Position numbers and translations under genes: made by a program. Shown here in pieces: positions 5,912-14,145 of a stretch of DNA of 21,830 nucleotides; within the stretch, counting starts at the first letter, position 1, and each line of letters opens with the position of its first letter. The DNA comes from a virus. The stretch spans positions 1 to 21,830 of IMG/VR virus record IMGVR_UViG_3300042898_001610. One strand, written 5' to 3'. Under the pieces are notes generated by a model, which worked only from the letters and a program-made list of their open reading frames with translations, did no database searches and was not told the DNA's origin.

Positions 5912-8113
5912 ATGGCTGTTGTGCTGAACGTCATATCGACTTTCAACGATAAAGGATTGAAAAGCGCAACAAATGAACTGGACAAGTTCAGCAAGGCCAC
6001 CACTGAAAAGTTGAGCAGCACCACCAAAGCAATGGGTGCAGTTGGTGCCGGTATTCTTGCCGGTGCCGGTGCCGTTGGTGTTGGGTTGTATCAAATCGGG
6101 TCATCGTTTGATGAGGCGTTTGATGCGATCCGTACCGGAACCGGTGCAACCGGGCCTGTGTTGGATCAGTTGAAAAACGATATGAAAGCGGTGGCCAGTG
6201 CGGTCCCTGCATCGTTTGGCGATGCCGGTGCCGCTATTACCGGATTCAATCAAAAACTTGGGTTGACCGGTAAGCCGTTGCAACTGCTATCTGAACAGGC
6301 GTTGGAACTGTCCCGGATTACCGGTACAGAACTGGCGGGCAATGTAGAATCCATCACCAATGTGATGCAAAACTTTGGTGTGTCTGCCGGGGATCAGTCC
6401 GGCAAACTTGATTTGTTGTTCAGGGCCTCGCAAGCATCAGGTGTTTCCGTTTCTGCCCTATCAGAGCAAATGTCCGGTGCCGGTGTCGTATTGCGTTCCG
6501 TTGGTTTGGATTTCGACCAATCCGCTGCGTTCCTCGCTACGTTGGGCAAGGCTGGAATTGATGCATCAGATGTGATGCCTGCCCTGTCCAAATCATTAGC
6601 GGTTGCAGCGAAGAACGGCAAGGACGCCACCACAGTTTTCAATGACACCTTCAATGCAATCAAAAACGCACCCAACGATGTTGATGCTGCGGGTGTTGCG
6701 TTGGATGTGTTTGGTGCAAAGGCTGGCCCCAAGTTTGCTGCAATGATCCGTGAAGGCAAACTGTCCTATCAGGACATGTTGGCTGCAATGCAGGGTGGCA
6801 GTGAAACCATTTTGGGTGCAGGCGCAGACACACAAGATTTTGGTGAGAAACTGACCCTGTTGAAAAACAGGGTTTTTGTCGCGTTGGAACCAATCGCCAC
6901 GCAGGTGTTCAACGCCATTGGTGATGCAATGGACCGCATTGGCCCGAAGGTTGAACAACTCACAAATTGGATGACGGAACACAAAACGGTGATGATGGTT
7001 GTTGCCGGTGTATTGGGTGGTGTGATGCTCATTGCATTGGCCGCATACACCGCTGGCATGATTGCTGCCGCCGCTGCAACGATTGCAGCAGGCGCACCGT
7101 TCATTGCTATTGGTGCAGCGATTGCCGCAATGGTTGCTGCCGCAATTTATCTTTGGGTGAATTGGGATCAAATCTGGAATTGGGTGATGGACCACAAAGC
7201 CTATGCAGCAATTATTGCAATTCTCGGCAGCGTCATCATTGTGCCGATTGTTGCTCTAGTTGCAATCATCAAATGGTTGCAGGCGAATTGGGAAACCGTC
7301 TGGTCAAAGATTCAAACAGTTACCGGTTTCGCTTGGGGCATCATCAAACCAATTTGGGATGCAATCTACGGGTACATTGTCAATTATCTGATTCCCTACT
7401 TCAATTTCCTTTGGGATGTTTTCCAAAATGTTTGGACATGGATTAGCGAGAAGATCACCGAAGTTTGGAACAATGTGATCAAACCCATTTGGAATGCCAT
7501 CTACGGGTTCATTGTCAATTATCTGATTCCATATTGGACATTGTTGTGGAACGTTGCACGATCTGTGTGGGATCAAATCTCATCAAAGATCAGCACGGCA
7601 TGGGGCGTCATTTCTGCGGTGTTTGAAGGAATCAAAAACGGTATTGCAACTGTTTGGGGATTTTTCCAAACCGCAAAAGATATCATTGGCAACGTGTTCA
7701 ACAACATTGCCAATGCAATCAGCGGACCGTTCCGCACCGCATTCAATTTCATTTCTGATGCATGGAACAACACGGTGGGCAAATTGTCGTGGTCTGTTCC
7801 CGGTTGGATTCCAGTTATTGGCGGCAACAAAATTGAAGCGCCGAAACTTCCACGTTTCGCCAACGGCGGTATTTTCAACACCGCAATGGGTGGCGGTTCA
7901 GGCCTCGCAGTGCTGCATGATAATGAAATGATTTTGAATCCGAAACAACAAAAGGCGTTGTTCAGCGGCAACGGTTTGGGTGGTGGCGGTTCTGTCATCA
8001 ATATCAATGTTGAGGTTGGGCCGACTGCCGACAAAGCCGCTATTGGGCAAACCATTGTTGAGGCAATCAGTGCGTATGAACGGCGTGCCGGTGACGGATG
8101 GCGGGCAGCATGA
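5912..8113 (+). CDS. Tape measure protein, TP901 type
   Basis: The 733-aa protein sets tail length and is ejected with the DNA. Residues 1-50 are a charged helical start. Residues about 60-310 match the TP901 core, including LSRITGTELAGNVESITNVM and SQASGVSVSALSEQM. Two hydrophobic blocks, about 360-420 and 428-455, are long enough for membrane insertion. A tryptophan-rich part, 478-567, holds two 45-residue tandem repeats. The C-terminal LPRFANGGIFNTAMGGGSG and LAVLHDNEMILNP are hallmarks of actinophage and Gram-positive tape measures. At about 1.5 angstrom per residue the tail would be near 110 nm. The stop overlaps the next start (ATGA). Confidence 0.93.
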   Translation: MAVVLNVISTFNDKGLKSATNELDKFSKATTEKLSSTTKAMGAVGAGILAGAGAVGVGLYQIGSSFDEAFDAIRTGTGATGPVLDQLKNDMKAVASAVPASFGDAGAAITGFNQKLGLTGKPLQLLSEQALELSRITGTELAGNVESITNVMQNFGVSAGDQSGKLDLLFRASQASGVSVSALSEQMSGAGVVLRSVGLDFDQSAAFLATLGKAGIDASDVMPALSKSLAVAAKNGKDATTVFNDTFNAIKNAPNDVDAAGVALDVFGAKAGPKFAAMIREGKLSYQDMLAAMQGGSETILGAGADTQDFGEKLTLLKNRVFVALEPIATQVFNAIGDAMDRIGPKVEQLTNWMTEHKTVMMVVAGVLGGVMLIALAAYTAGMIAAAAATIAAGAPFIAIGAAIAAMVAAAIYLWVNWDQIWNWVMDHKAYAAIIAILGSVIIVPIVALVAIIKWLQANWETVWSKIQTVTGFAWGIIKPIWDAIYGYIVNYLIPYFNFLWDVFQNVWTWISEKITEVWNNVIKPIWNAIYGFIVNYLIPYWTLLWNVARSVWDQISSKISTAWGVISAVFEGIKNGIATVWGFFQTAKDIIGNVFNNIANAISGPFRTAFNFISDAWNNTVGKLSWSVPGWIPVIGGNKIEAPKLPRFANGGIFNTAMGGGSGLAVLHDNEMILNPKQQKALFSGNGLGGGGSVININVEVGPTADKAAIGQTIVEAISAYERRAGDGWRAA
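7343..7612 (+). repeat. 135-bp in-frame tandem repeat in the tape measure gene
   Basis: ATC AAA CC(A/C) ATT TGG begins at 7343 and again at 7478, exactly 135 bases (45 codons) later. The first 22 residues of each unit (IKPIWDAIYGYIVNYLIPY and IKPIWNAIYGFIVNYLIPY) differ at only two positions; the rest of the unit has diverged but keeps the Trp spacing. The period is a whole number of codons, so unit number would change tail length without breaking the frame. Confidence 0.85.
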
Positions 8114-10077
8114 GCGCAACATTGGCTGATGGTGTTGTTGTAACTGTTGAAATTGGATTCTCAACTACAGCCGGAAGCGGAACCGTTCCGCTCAATTCAA
8201 CCCTTGCGTCAATCACATGGACTGATGTTTCACAATATGTGCGTGATGTGTCAACCAAACGTGGCAGGTCATCAGAACTTGACGATTTCACAACAGGAAA
8301 TTGTCAAGTTGTGTTGGACAATCGCACACGAATATTTGACCCTGAATATTCTGCTGGAACATATTTTGGAAAGTTGACACCGGGAAGGCCAATTCGTATC
8401 AAAGCAACACCACCCGGTGGTGTTGAAGCAGGTGTATTTTTTGGGTTCATTGACCAATGGGACCAGCAATACAATTTTTCAAATGATGCAATTGCCAATG
8501 TGACTGCATCAGATGCATTCAAAATCATGAACAGCATCACCCTCCCATCCTTTTGGGAATGGGCAATACAAAACACTTCAATAGCAAACTACCCATTCAT
8601 TTTGAGGATCTGGCATCGGCTTGACGATGCCACCGGGGTTTCATCGCCTCAGAACTATCAACCTCTTGAAACAACTTACAACTGGGTTTCCACAGGAGGC
8701 GTGCCTGCAACTGCAACACGCGTTGATGGTTTGATTGCAAATGACAGCAATGGTGCAGCAACTTTCGATGGCACAAAATATTTGCGTGCTTTTGAATCAA
8801 CAACTGGTTTGACTCCCGCCATTATTGGTGCAGTTACGGCGGGCTGTTGGATTCAAACAACATCAACTGCAACTGCACGAATGGGTGTCATTTCAAGCGA
8901 TACACTAGAAACAAGCAATTTTGGATTTGGTGTTGTCGTTTCCGGTGGTGTCGCAACAATTACGGCATGGGCTGACAATTACATTGTCAATGTTCCAACG
9001 GTCGTGAATGATGGACAGCCACATTTGGTTGTTGTCAAAGCAAATTGGTTTGATTCAGGTGTTTGGATCGACGGTGTTTTCACATCCATTTACACCGGCA
9101 CGCCTTACACTGCGGTTGATTCGCTGAGTGAATACAGTGTTGGGGGGCCATCTACGTTTTCGACAACAACTGCTCACAATTTCACCAGTGCATTTGTTGG
9201 TACAATTGATGAACATTTCCAGTTTGAATATCCTTCCACTGATGTTGCATTGTCTAATGCTGACGTGACCATGCTTTACGGTGCAGGGAAAGGCACCTAT
9301 CTGAATGGTCAGACAACATCTGCACGCATTGCATCATTGCTTCAAATGGCCTATTGGATGACAGACGGAACGAACCTCACAACAGGTGGTTCTGTTGTGC
9401 AACCAATTGACACACAGGGACAAACCCTACTGTCAGCCCTGAAAGAATGTGAGACTGCGGAACAGGGACGATTGTTCATTGATGGCAATGGCAAAGTTGC
9501 TTTTATTTCACGAAATGCAACAGCAACAACGGCAATCTACAAAAACTCTCAACGCACATTTGGTGATTCCACAGGTGAACTGCCATACACACAATTGGAA
9601 TTCACATTCAATGATCAATTGGTGAAAAACCGTGTCATCATCGAACGTGCAAATGGATTGACATTCACCGCGAATGACACAACTTCACAGGGACAGTATT
9701 TTATTCGCACCGATTCAATCAGTTCTTTGATCAACAATTCAGATCAGGACGTTGCAGATATTGCGAACTATCGCATAGCAGTCTACAAACAACCTGCATT
9801 GCGTATTGAATCAATGACTATCAATCCACGCTCTGATGTGTCCCTTTATTCAGGCTGCATTGGTGATGAAATTGGCACACGAATCACTGTCAACCGCAGA
9901 CCGCAAAATGTTGGTTCTGTGATTTCTAAACAATTGATCATTGAAGGTGTCAGTCATAAGATTGGTTCTCAAACATGGGAAACAACTTACAACCTGTCAC
10001 CTGCACCGCTTCCGTTTTTGATTCTTGATGACACCACATACGGCGTCATTGATTCGATCAATGTTCTAGGTTACTGA
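8110..10077 (+). CDS. Minor tail/hub protein with LamG-like insertion
   Basis: The 655-aa product starts with a beta-rich part containing WTDVSQYVRDVSTKRGRSSE and LDNRTRIFDPEYSAGTYFGK, followed by PGRPIRIKA. These motifs recur in actinophage minor tail proteins that form the tail-tip hub. Residues about 210-394 look like a concanavalin/LamG domain: GAATFDGTKYLRA, then PHLVVVKANWFDSGVWIDG and GTIDEHFQFEYPSTDVALSN. The C-terminal part returns to hub-like sequence (GRLFIDGNGKVAFISRN). I chose ATG 8110 (ATGA overlap); an ATG at 8098 is possible. Three 60-base lines I counted are 38-43% GC, clearly below the neighbours, and codons are A/T-ending, suggesting separate origin. Confidence 0.85.
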   Translation: MSATLADGVVVTVEIGFSTTAGSGTVPLNSTLASITWTDVSQYVRDVSTKRGRSSELDDFTTGNCQVVLDNRTRIFDPEYSAGTYFGKLTPGRPIRIKATPPGGVEAGVFFGFIDQWDQQYNFSNDAIANVTASDAFKIMNSITLPSFWEWAIQNTSIANYPFILRIWHRLDDATGVSSPQNYQPLETTYNWVSTGGVPATATRVDGLIANDSNGAATFDGTKYLRAFESTTGLTPAIIGAVTAGCWIQTTSTATARMGVISSDTLETSNFGFGVVVSGGVATITAWADNYIVNVPTVVNDGQPHLVVVKANWFDSGVWIDGVFTSIYTGTPYTAVDSLSEYSVGGPSTFSTTTAHNFTSAFVGTIDEHFQFEYPSTDVALSNADVTMLYGAGKGTYLNGQTTSARIASLLQMAYWMTDGTNLTTGGSVVQPIDTQGQTLLSALKECETAEQGRLFIDGNGKVAFISRNATATTAIYKNSQRTFGDSTGELPYTQLEFTFNDQLVKNRVIIERANGLTFTANDTTSQGQYFIRTDSISSLINNSDQDVADIANYRIAVYKQPALRIESMTINPRSDVSLYSGCIGDEIGTRITVNRRPQNVGSVISKQLIIEGVSHKIGSQTWETTYNLSPAPLPFLILDDTTYGVIDSINVLGY

Positions 10078-10085
10078 GGAAAATT

Positions 10086-10760
10086 ATGGGTTCAGGATTT
10101 CGCACATTTCAAACAGCGGAGGTTCTCACTGCCTCCAATGTCCAAAATTATTTGATGGAACAATCCGTAATGGTTTTCAATTCTGTTGGTGAGAGAAACG
10201 CGGCCATCGCTTCACCTGAAGAGGGCATGGTTTGTTTTCTCAATACTGGCGACCGAACTGAAGGCCTCTACACCTACACGGCTGGGGCTTGGCGTGAGGC
10301 TCGTATCCCGGTTCCGGGTTTCTCAGCAACAAAGACAGGCGCGCAATCCGTAGCCGCTAACGCTTTCACTGTCGTCACATGGAACAGCGAAACCTACGAT
10401 CATGGCAGCGTTTTCGCTTCTAACACTTTCACTGTCCCGACTGGTTACGCCGGCAAATGGCTGCTGATTGCAAACATTGCGTTTGGCACTTTGAACACTG
10501 GCGCAAACAAGGCAGCGTTTATTACGAGACAAGCATCGGGTGGTGGCGCTCCAACTTCAGCCGACGCAATCGCCGCTCAGGGTTACAGGGCGGACAGCGA
10601 TTTTACGGTTCCACGCGCCAACCTTTCCGTCATTTACAACGCAACAGTCGGCGATCTTTTCAAAGTTTGCGTCTTGCACGATTCACTCGCCACCATCAAC
10701 GTCCTAGCAAGCGCCGCAGGCGTTCCAAACTTTTTCCAAGCAACATGGTTGGGAACCTGA
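10086..10760 (+). CDS. Tail tip/fibre protein with C1q-like jelly-roll end
   Basis: The 224-aa protein begins GFRTFQTAEVLTASNVQNYL followed by MEQSVMVFNSVGERNAAI and SPEEGMVCFL, a conserved N-terminal module in actinophage minor tail proteins that probably attaches to the hub. Residues about 75-224 form a strand-rich domain (FSATKTGAQSVAANAFTVV, then GKWLLIANIAFGT and a final FFQATWLGT) resembling C1q/TNF-like jelly rolls that trimerise at fibre tips. It is a good candidate for host binding. TGAGGAAAATT before ATG 10086 is a strong RBS. A 51-base spacer follows before the endolysin. Confidence 0.75.
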   Translation: MGSGFRTFQTAEVLTASNVQNYLMEQSVMVFNSVGERNAAIASPEEGMVCFLNTGDRTEGLYTYTAGAWREARIPVPGFSATKTGAQSVAANAFTVVTWNSETYDHGSVFASNTFTVPTGYAGKWLLIANIAFGTLNTGANKAAFITRQASGGGAPTSADAIAAQGYRADSDFTVPRANLSVIYNATVGDLFKVCVLHDSLATINVLASAAGVPNFFQATWLGT

Positions 10761-10811
10761 TGCCAACCGTCCCCACTTCCGATTGTTCCTTCTGAGAATC
10801 GAGACCCTGAA

Positions 10812-11870
10812 ATGTCGTTCTACCTGTTAGACAATCCCCCCGCATCACCGCAGTTTTACACTTCACGGAACAACGGCATTTCAGGTGGCGTTGTAATCCA
10901 CACAACAGAAGGTTCCGGTGGTGACACTGCCGCAGAGAACACCGCAGCGTTCATTGCGCGACGTTCTGATCCGGGTTCGTATCACATGATTGTTGACACT
11001 GATTCAAGTGTTGCAATGATGCCTGATGACTTCACCGCTTTTGGGGTTGCCAGTTCCGGTTTCAATTCAACGTGTTGGATGATCGCTATTGCAGCAGTGT
11101 CCGCAGACCTCAACCCTGATGATCCACGCACACAGGCTGAGATTGACCGCATGGGTGCAGAGATTGTTGCGTTTTGGCGACGCAACAACATTGACATTGC
11201 AGCCGCGTCACAGTTCATTGGTGATGATGTGAAGGTGCGGCCCGGTCTCGCACATCATGGTGATGTTCAACCTGCTGACCGTTCCGATGCATGGTCGCGA
11301 CGCGCTGACCGTTGGATTTTTGATTCAATGTTGTTGCAATCGATTGAACGTCACAGTGGTGAACAACCGGTTGTTCCTCCCACTCCTGTTCCTCCCACCC
11401 CCAACCCTGAAGGTTCCGTGTTTGGCCCCGGTTCTACTGGTGACAAAGTGCGCGAGATTCAAAACATTGTTGGTGTTGCGCAGGACGGTATCTATGGGCC
11501 GCAAACTGAATCTGCGGTGCGTCAATGGCAAGCCAACCTGAACATTCCTGCTGATGGTGTGTGGGGTCCAATCACGGCAGGTGCAACCTATAACCTGTTT
11601 GTTTTTCTGAACAATCTGCCTGCCGTTGCCCCAACCAATCCGTGGTTGGAAACATTGAACAATGCGCGTGGGCAAATTATCCGCACCGGTTCAACAGGTG
11701 ACGCAGTGAAGATCGCGCAAGAACTGTTGAATGTGAAAGGCTATTCGCTTGTCAGTGATGGCATTTTTGGTTCACGCACTGACAGTGCAACCCGTCGTTT
11801 CCAATCTGATCGTGGTTTGATGGTTGACGGTATTGTTGGGCCACAAACTTGGGATGCGTTGGTGGCATGA
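10812..11870 (+). CDS. Endolysin: AmpD-like amidase with two peptidoglycan-binding repeats
   Basis: The 352-aa enzyme should cut the bond between N-acetylmuramic acid and L-alanine. VVIHTTEG puts one zinc ligand at His30. HGDVQPADRSD supplies His149 and Asp159, with the same ten-residue spacing as AmpD. A Pro-rich linker (VVPPTPVPPTPNPEG) lies near residues 184-200. Two PG_binding_1 repeats follow: GSTGDKVREIQNIVG with DGIYGPQTESAVRQWQ, and GSTGDAVKIAQELLN with DGIFGSRTDSATRRFQ and DGIVGPQTWDAL. There is no signal peptide, so release needs a holin. The stop lies next to the following membrane gene. Confidence 0.93.
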   Translation: MSFYLLDNPPASPQFYTSRNNGISGGVVIHTTEGSGGDTAAENTAAFIARRSDPGSYHMIVDTDSSVAMMPDDFTAFGVASSGFNSTCWMIAIAAVSADLNPDDPRTQAEIDRMGAEIVAFWRRNNIDIAAASQFIGDDVKVRPGLAHHGDVQPADRSDAWSRRADRWIFDSMLLQSIERHSGEQPVVPPTPVPPTPNPEGSVFGPGSTGDKVREIQNIVGVAQDGIYGPQTESAVRQWQANLNIPADGVWGPITAGATYNLFVFLNNLPAVAPTNPWLETLNNARGQIIRTGSTGDAVKIAQELLNVKGYSLVSDGIFGSRTDSATRRFQSDRGLMVDGIVGPQTWDALVA

Positions 11871-11873
11871 CCA

Positions 11874-12170
11874 ATGTTTGCACAAACGATTACTGACACT
11901 GCCGGGTTTGGTGCCGCTGAATGGGTTGCCATTCTCACCGGCATCAGCATTGTTGTGGGTGCAATCACCACACTGATTGTTCAAATTGTGCGGTTGCGTA
12001 ATGAGAACACCGAACAGCATGCCGACAACCGGCAGGTTGTTGTTGATGTTCGTGATCGCCTGTTGGATTTGCACCAGTCTGTTCAACGGGTGGATGACAA
12101 AGTTGACAGCCTTGATGCACGGTTGGATCGACATGAAAACATCCATCACCGCGGCAAGCGGCGCTGGTAG
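11874..12170 (+). CDS. One-TM coiled-coil membrane protein, lysis-associated
   Basis: The 98-aa protein has one strong transmembrane helix at about residues 17-42 (AEWVAILTGISIVVGAITTL onward). A charged heptad-like region follows (RDRLLDLHQSVQRVDDKVDS) and then a basic His/Arg-rich end. This layout matches small actinophage membrane proteins of the DUF2746 type that sit beside endolysins. It may be a second holin component, an antiholin or a spanin-like helper. The start at 11874 is the first ATG after the endolysin stop with a workable frame; an ATG overlapping that stop at 11867 dies after nine codons. Confidence 0.75.
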   Translation: MFAQTITDTAGFGAAEWVAILTGISIVVGAITTLIVQIVRLRNENTEQHADNRQVVVDVRDRLLDLHQSVQRVDDKVDSLDARLDRHENIHHRGKRRW

Positions 12171-12198
12171 TCCTATCCGCTAACGAACGGGCAACGGT

Positions 12199-13017
12199 AT
12201 GGCTGAACAAAAACCACGGACACATTTGGTGATCCCTGACACACAATCAAAACCCGGCACACCAAATGATGCGTTGGGTTGGATCGGTTCCTACATTGTT
12301 GAGAAGCAACCTGATTGCATTGTGCATTTGGGTGATCACGCAGATTTCCCGTCACTGTCATCGTATGACGTGGGCAAAAAAGATTTTGAAGGCCGCAGAT
12401 ATCGTGATGATGTTGATGCTGCCAACCTTGCGTTTGATGTGTTGTGTGAACCGATGGAAACACACAACCGACGCAAAGCGAAACAAAACAAAAAGCAATA
12501 CAAACCTGAACTGATCATGTTGCATGGCAACCATGAACATCGTGTGCAGCGGGCCATTGATAATGATGCTGCACATTTGGATGGTGTCATCAGTTTGGAT
12601 GATCTGAACTATGCATCACATGGTTGGCAGGTTGTTCCGTTTCTGCAACCCATCTGCATTGATGGTGTTTATTACGCACACTATTGGGCCAACCCTATGA
12701 CGGGCAGACCGTTCGGGGGCAATGCCACCACACGGTTGAAACAGGTGGGCCACAGTTTCACAATGGGCCATCAACAGGTGTTGGATTATGCAATCAGGTT
12801 TGTTGCAGGGCGTTCACAACATGCGTTGATTGCAGGTGCCGCGTATCTGCACACTGAAAAGTATTTGGGTCCGCAGGGAAATGATCACTGGCGCGGCATC
12901 ATTGTGAAACATCAGGTTGAACAGGGGTCATATGATCCCATGTTTGTAAGTCTTGATTATTTGTGCAGACGTTTTGAAGGTGTCCCATTGGCCAAATTCA
13001 TGGCCCATGTTTACTGA
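12199..13017 (+). CDS. Calcineurin-like metallophosphoesterase
   Basis: The 272-aa product has the metallophosphoesterase motifs in order: IPDTQ (Asp14, Gln16), LGDHADF (Asp46, Asp49), LHGNHEHR (Asn111, His112), AHYW (His161) and MGHQQ (His191). The usual first motif is DxH; here Gln replaces the metal-binding His, a variant I recall from other phage members. Such enzymes hydrolyse phosphomono- or diesters using two metal ions, and phage versions may act on DNA ends or nucleotides. The substrate is unknown. It is odd to find it inside the lysis/late block. AACGGGCAACGGT upstream provides a weak RBS for ATG 12199. Confidence 0.85.
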   Translation: MAEQKPRTHLVIPDTQSKPGTPNDALGWIGSYIVEKQPDCIVHLGDHADFPSLSSYDVGKKDFEGRRYRDDVDAANLAFDVLCEPMETHNRRKAKQNKKQYKPELIMLHGNHEHRVQRAIDNDAAHLDGVISLDDLNYASHGWQVVPFLQPICIDGVYYAHYWANPMTGRPFGGNATTRLKQVGHSFTMGHQQVLDYAIRFVAGRSQHALIAGAAYLHTEKYLGPQGNDHWRGIIVKHQVEQGSYDPMFVSLDYLCRRFEGVPLAKFMAHVY

Positions 13018-13033
13018 CCGCAGGGGGTCAACT

Positions 13034-13429
13034 ATGAATGATGAACTGTTTGAAATCGATGATGACGGGGTGGGTTCCATCCTGCTCAATGCGTTTGCGC
13101 TCACACACGGGGACCGCAACAACCAATATGGGCCTTTTGTTGAGGACTATCAGCGCGTTGCCAATGTGTGGAATGCATTGTGTGATGGTGAACCAACGGT
13201 GATGTGTCCTGAATATGCGTTGTTGTTTATGACTGTGATGAAAGTGTGCCGTGTCGCGTATGGGTTGCATAGTGGCATGGCGTTTGAAAATCCGGCGGTT
13301 GTTGAGGATTCCATCACCGATGCCACCGGCTATTTGGATGGCCTTTGGAAATCATTGAACACACCCGATCCGGTGCATGAACCGGATGACATTGATGATT
13401 GGGATGATGATGATGACGATTGTGATTGA
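13034..13429 (+). CDS. DUF6378-like protein
   Basis: The 131-aa protein contains HGDRNNQYGPFVEDYQRVAN, then PEYALLFMTVMKVCRVAYGL and EDSITDATGYLDGLW. The combination HGDRN-YGP, a helix with MxxKVCR, and D-x-x-GYL is the signature I associate with DUF6378, common in actinophages and with no established role. The C-terminus is a run of Asp/Glu (from about residue 115) probably involved in protein contacts. ATG 13034 has CAGGGGGTC upstream; upstream TTG extensions are unneeded. It may cooperate with the neighbouring phosphoesterase. Confidence 0.8.
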   Translation: MNDELFEIDDDGVGSILLNAFALTHGDRNNQYGPFVEDYQRVANVWNALCDGEPTVMCPEYALLFMTVMKVCRVAYGLHSGMAFENPAVVEDSITDATGYLDGLWKSLNTPDPVHEPDDIDDWDDDDDDCD

Positions 13430-13538
13430 ACCGGACATCATCACCATGCCGGATGAGGATGAACCGGAACCGTATGACCCGGATGAAGATGAATACCCGG
13501 ATAAACAGGAATATCCGAAACACGATTGGGGAATTTGA
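13404..13538 (+). CDS. Acidic micro-protein overlapping two genes
   Basis: Four ATG codons in a row (13404-13415) open a frame of 41-44 codons ending at TGA 13536-13538. The product is extremely acidic and Pro/Tyr-containing (IIEPDIITMPDEDEPEPYDP-like composition, ending in KHDWGI). It overlaps the acidic tail of the preceding gene in another frame and its stop overlaps the holin ATG as TGATG. The tight spacing fits the operon style here, but GAT-repeat low complexity could also produce such a frame by chance. It may be a DNA mimic or only a translation-coupling device. Confidence 0.55.
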   Translation: MMMMTIVIEPDIITMPDEDEPEPYDPDEDEYPDKQEYPKHDWGI

Positions 13539-13804
13539 TGAACACTATTTTGTTGCGTGACATTGTGGAACGTGCCGTGAAAACTGCGGCACAGTCTGTG
13601 CTGCTGGCAATTGCCGGTGCCACCGGTGCCGATCTGTTCACATTGGATTGGCAGACCATTGGCATGGCCGCGTTGGGTGGTGCGCTGTTGTCTGTTTTGA
13701 CGTCGATTGTGTCTCTGCCGTTTGGCCCTGCCGGGTCGCCGTCAGTGGTTGCAACTGTTGAACCGGCGCGCGTTGTGTCAACGCCGAAACCTAAGGGTTT
13801 GTGA
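13538..13804 (+). CDS. Holin, r1t-like, two transmembrane helices
   Basis: The 88-aa protein has an N-terminal amphipathic NTILLRDIVERAVKTAAQS, TM1 at about residues 15-34, a short LDWQT turn and TM2 at about 40-62 (GMAALGGALLSVLTSIVSLP), then a soluble Pro/Lys-rich tail. The pattern R-A-x-x-T-A-x-Q-S, a central DW and ALLSVLTS is typical of actinophage holins in the r1t group. Holins form the membrane lesion that releases the endolysin. ATG 13538 overlaps the preceding stop and has TTGGGGA upstream; a TTG at 13526 would add four residues. Confidence 0.85.
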   Translation: MNTILLRDIVERAVKTAAQSVLLAIAGATGADLFTLDWQTIGMAALGGALLSVLTSIVSLPFGPAGSPSVVATVEPARVVSTPKPKGL

Positions 13805-14145
13805 TGGGTGTTCCGGCCAACTATCCGCTGACCATTCGCACAGGTGACACCGAAACCGTCACCGTTTCATTGCAAGATTCTGCCGGGGCTGCGGTGAACA
13901 TTACGGGCCGCACCTATCAGGCACAGATTCGTGACACTGCCGCATCAACTGCGGTGTTGGCAACGTTCACCTGTTCAGTCACTAATGGCACGGCAGGCAC
14001 GTTTGCTTGCACGTTGGGAACGGCAACCACTGCTGCCCTGTCTGAACAAACCGGTGTTTGGGATTGTCAGGAAACAACTGCCGGTGGTGTGGTGTCCACG
14101 TTGCTGGCCGGTCAGGTTTGGATTGTTCAGGATGTGACACGGTGA
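13804..14145 (+). CDS. BppU-like/Ig-like tail accessory protein
   Basis: The 113-aa product opens ANYPLTIRTGDTETVTVSLQ, then AAVNITGRTYQAQIRDTAAS and ends with VWDCQETTAGGVVSTLLAGQ followed by VWIVQDVTR. This beta-sandwich pattern (low-complexity RGDT, a V-D/N-L/I-T-G turn, QIR, and a closing strand) is common in baseplate-associated proteins such as BppU N-terminal domains. It likely mounts the fibre encoded next. ATG 13804 shares one base with the holin stop, and its own stop overlaps the following GTG. Confidence 0.65.
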   Translation: MGVPANYPLTIRTGDTETVTVSLQDSAGAAVNITGRTYQAQIRDTAASTAVLATFTCSVTNGTAGTFACTLGTATTAALSEQTGVWDCQETTAGGVVSTLLAGQVWIVQDVTR

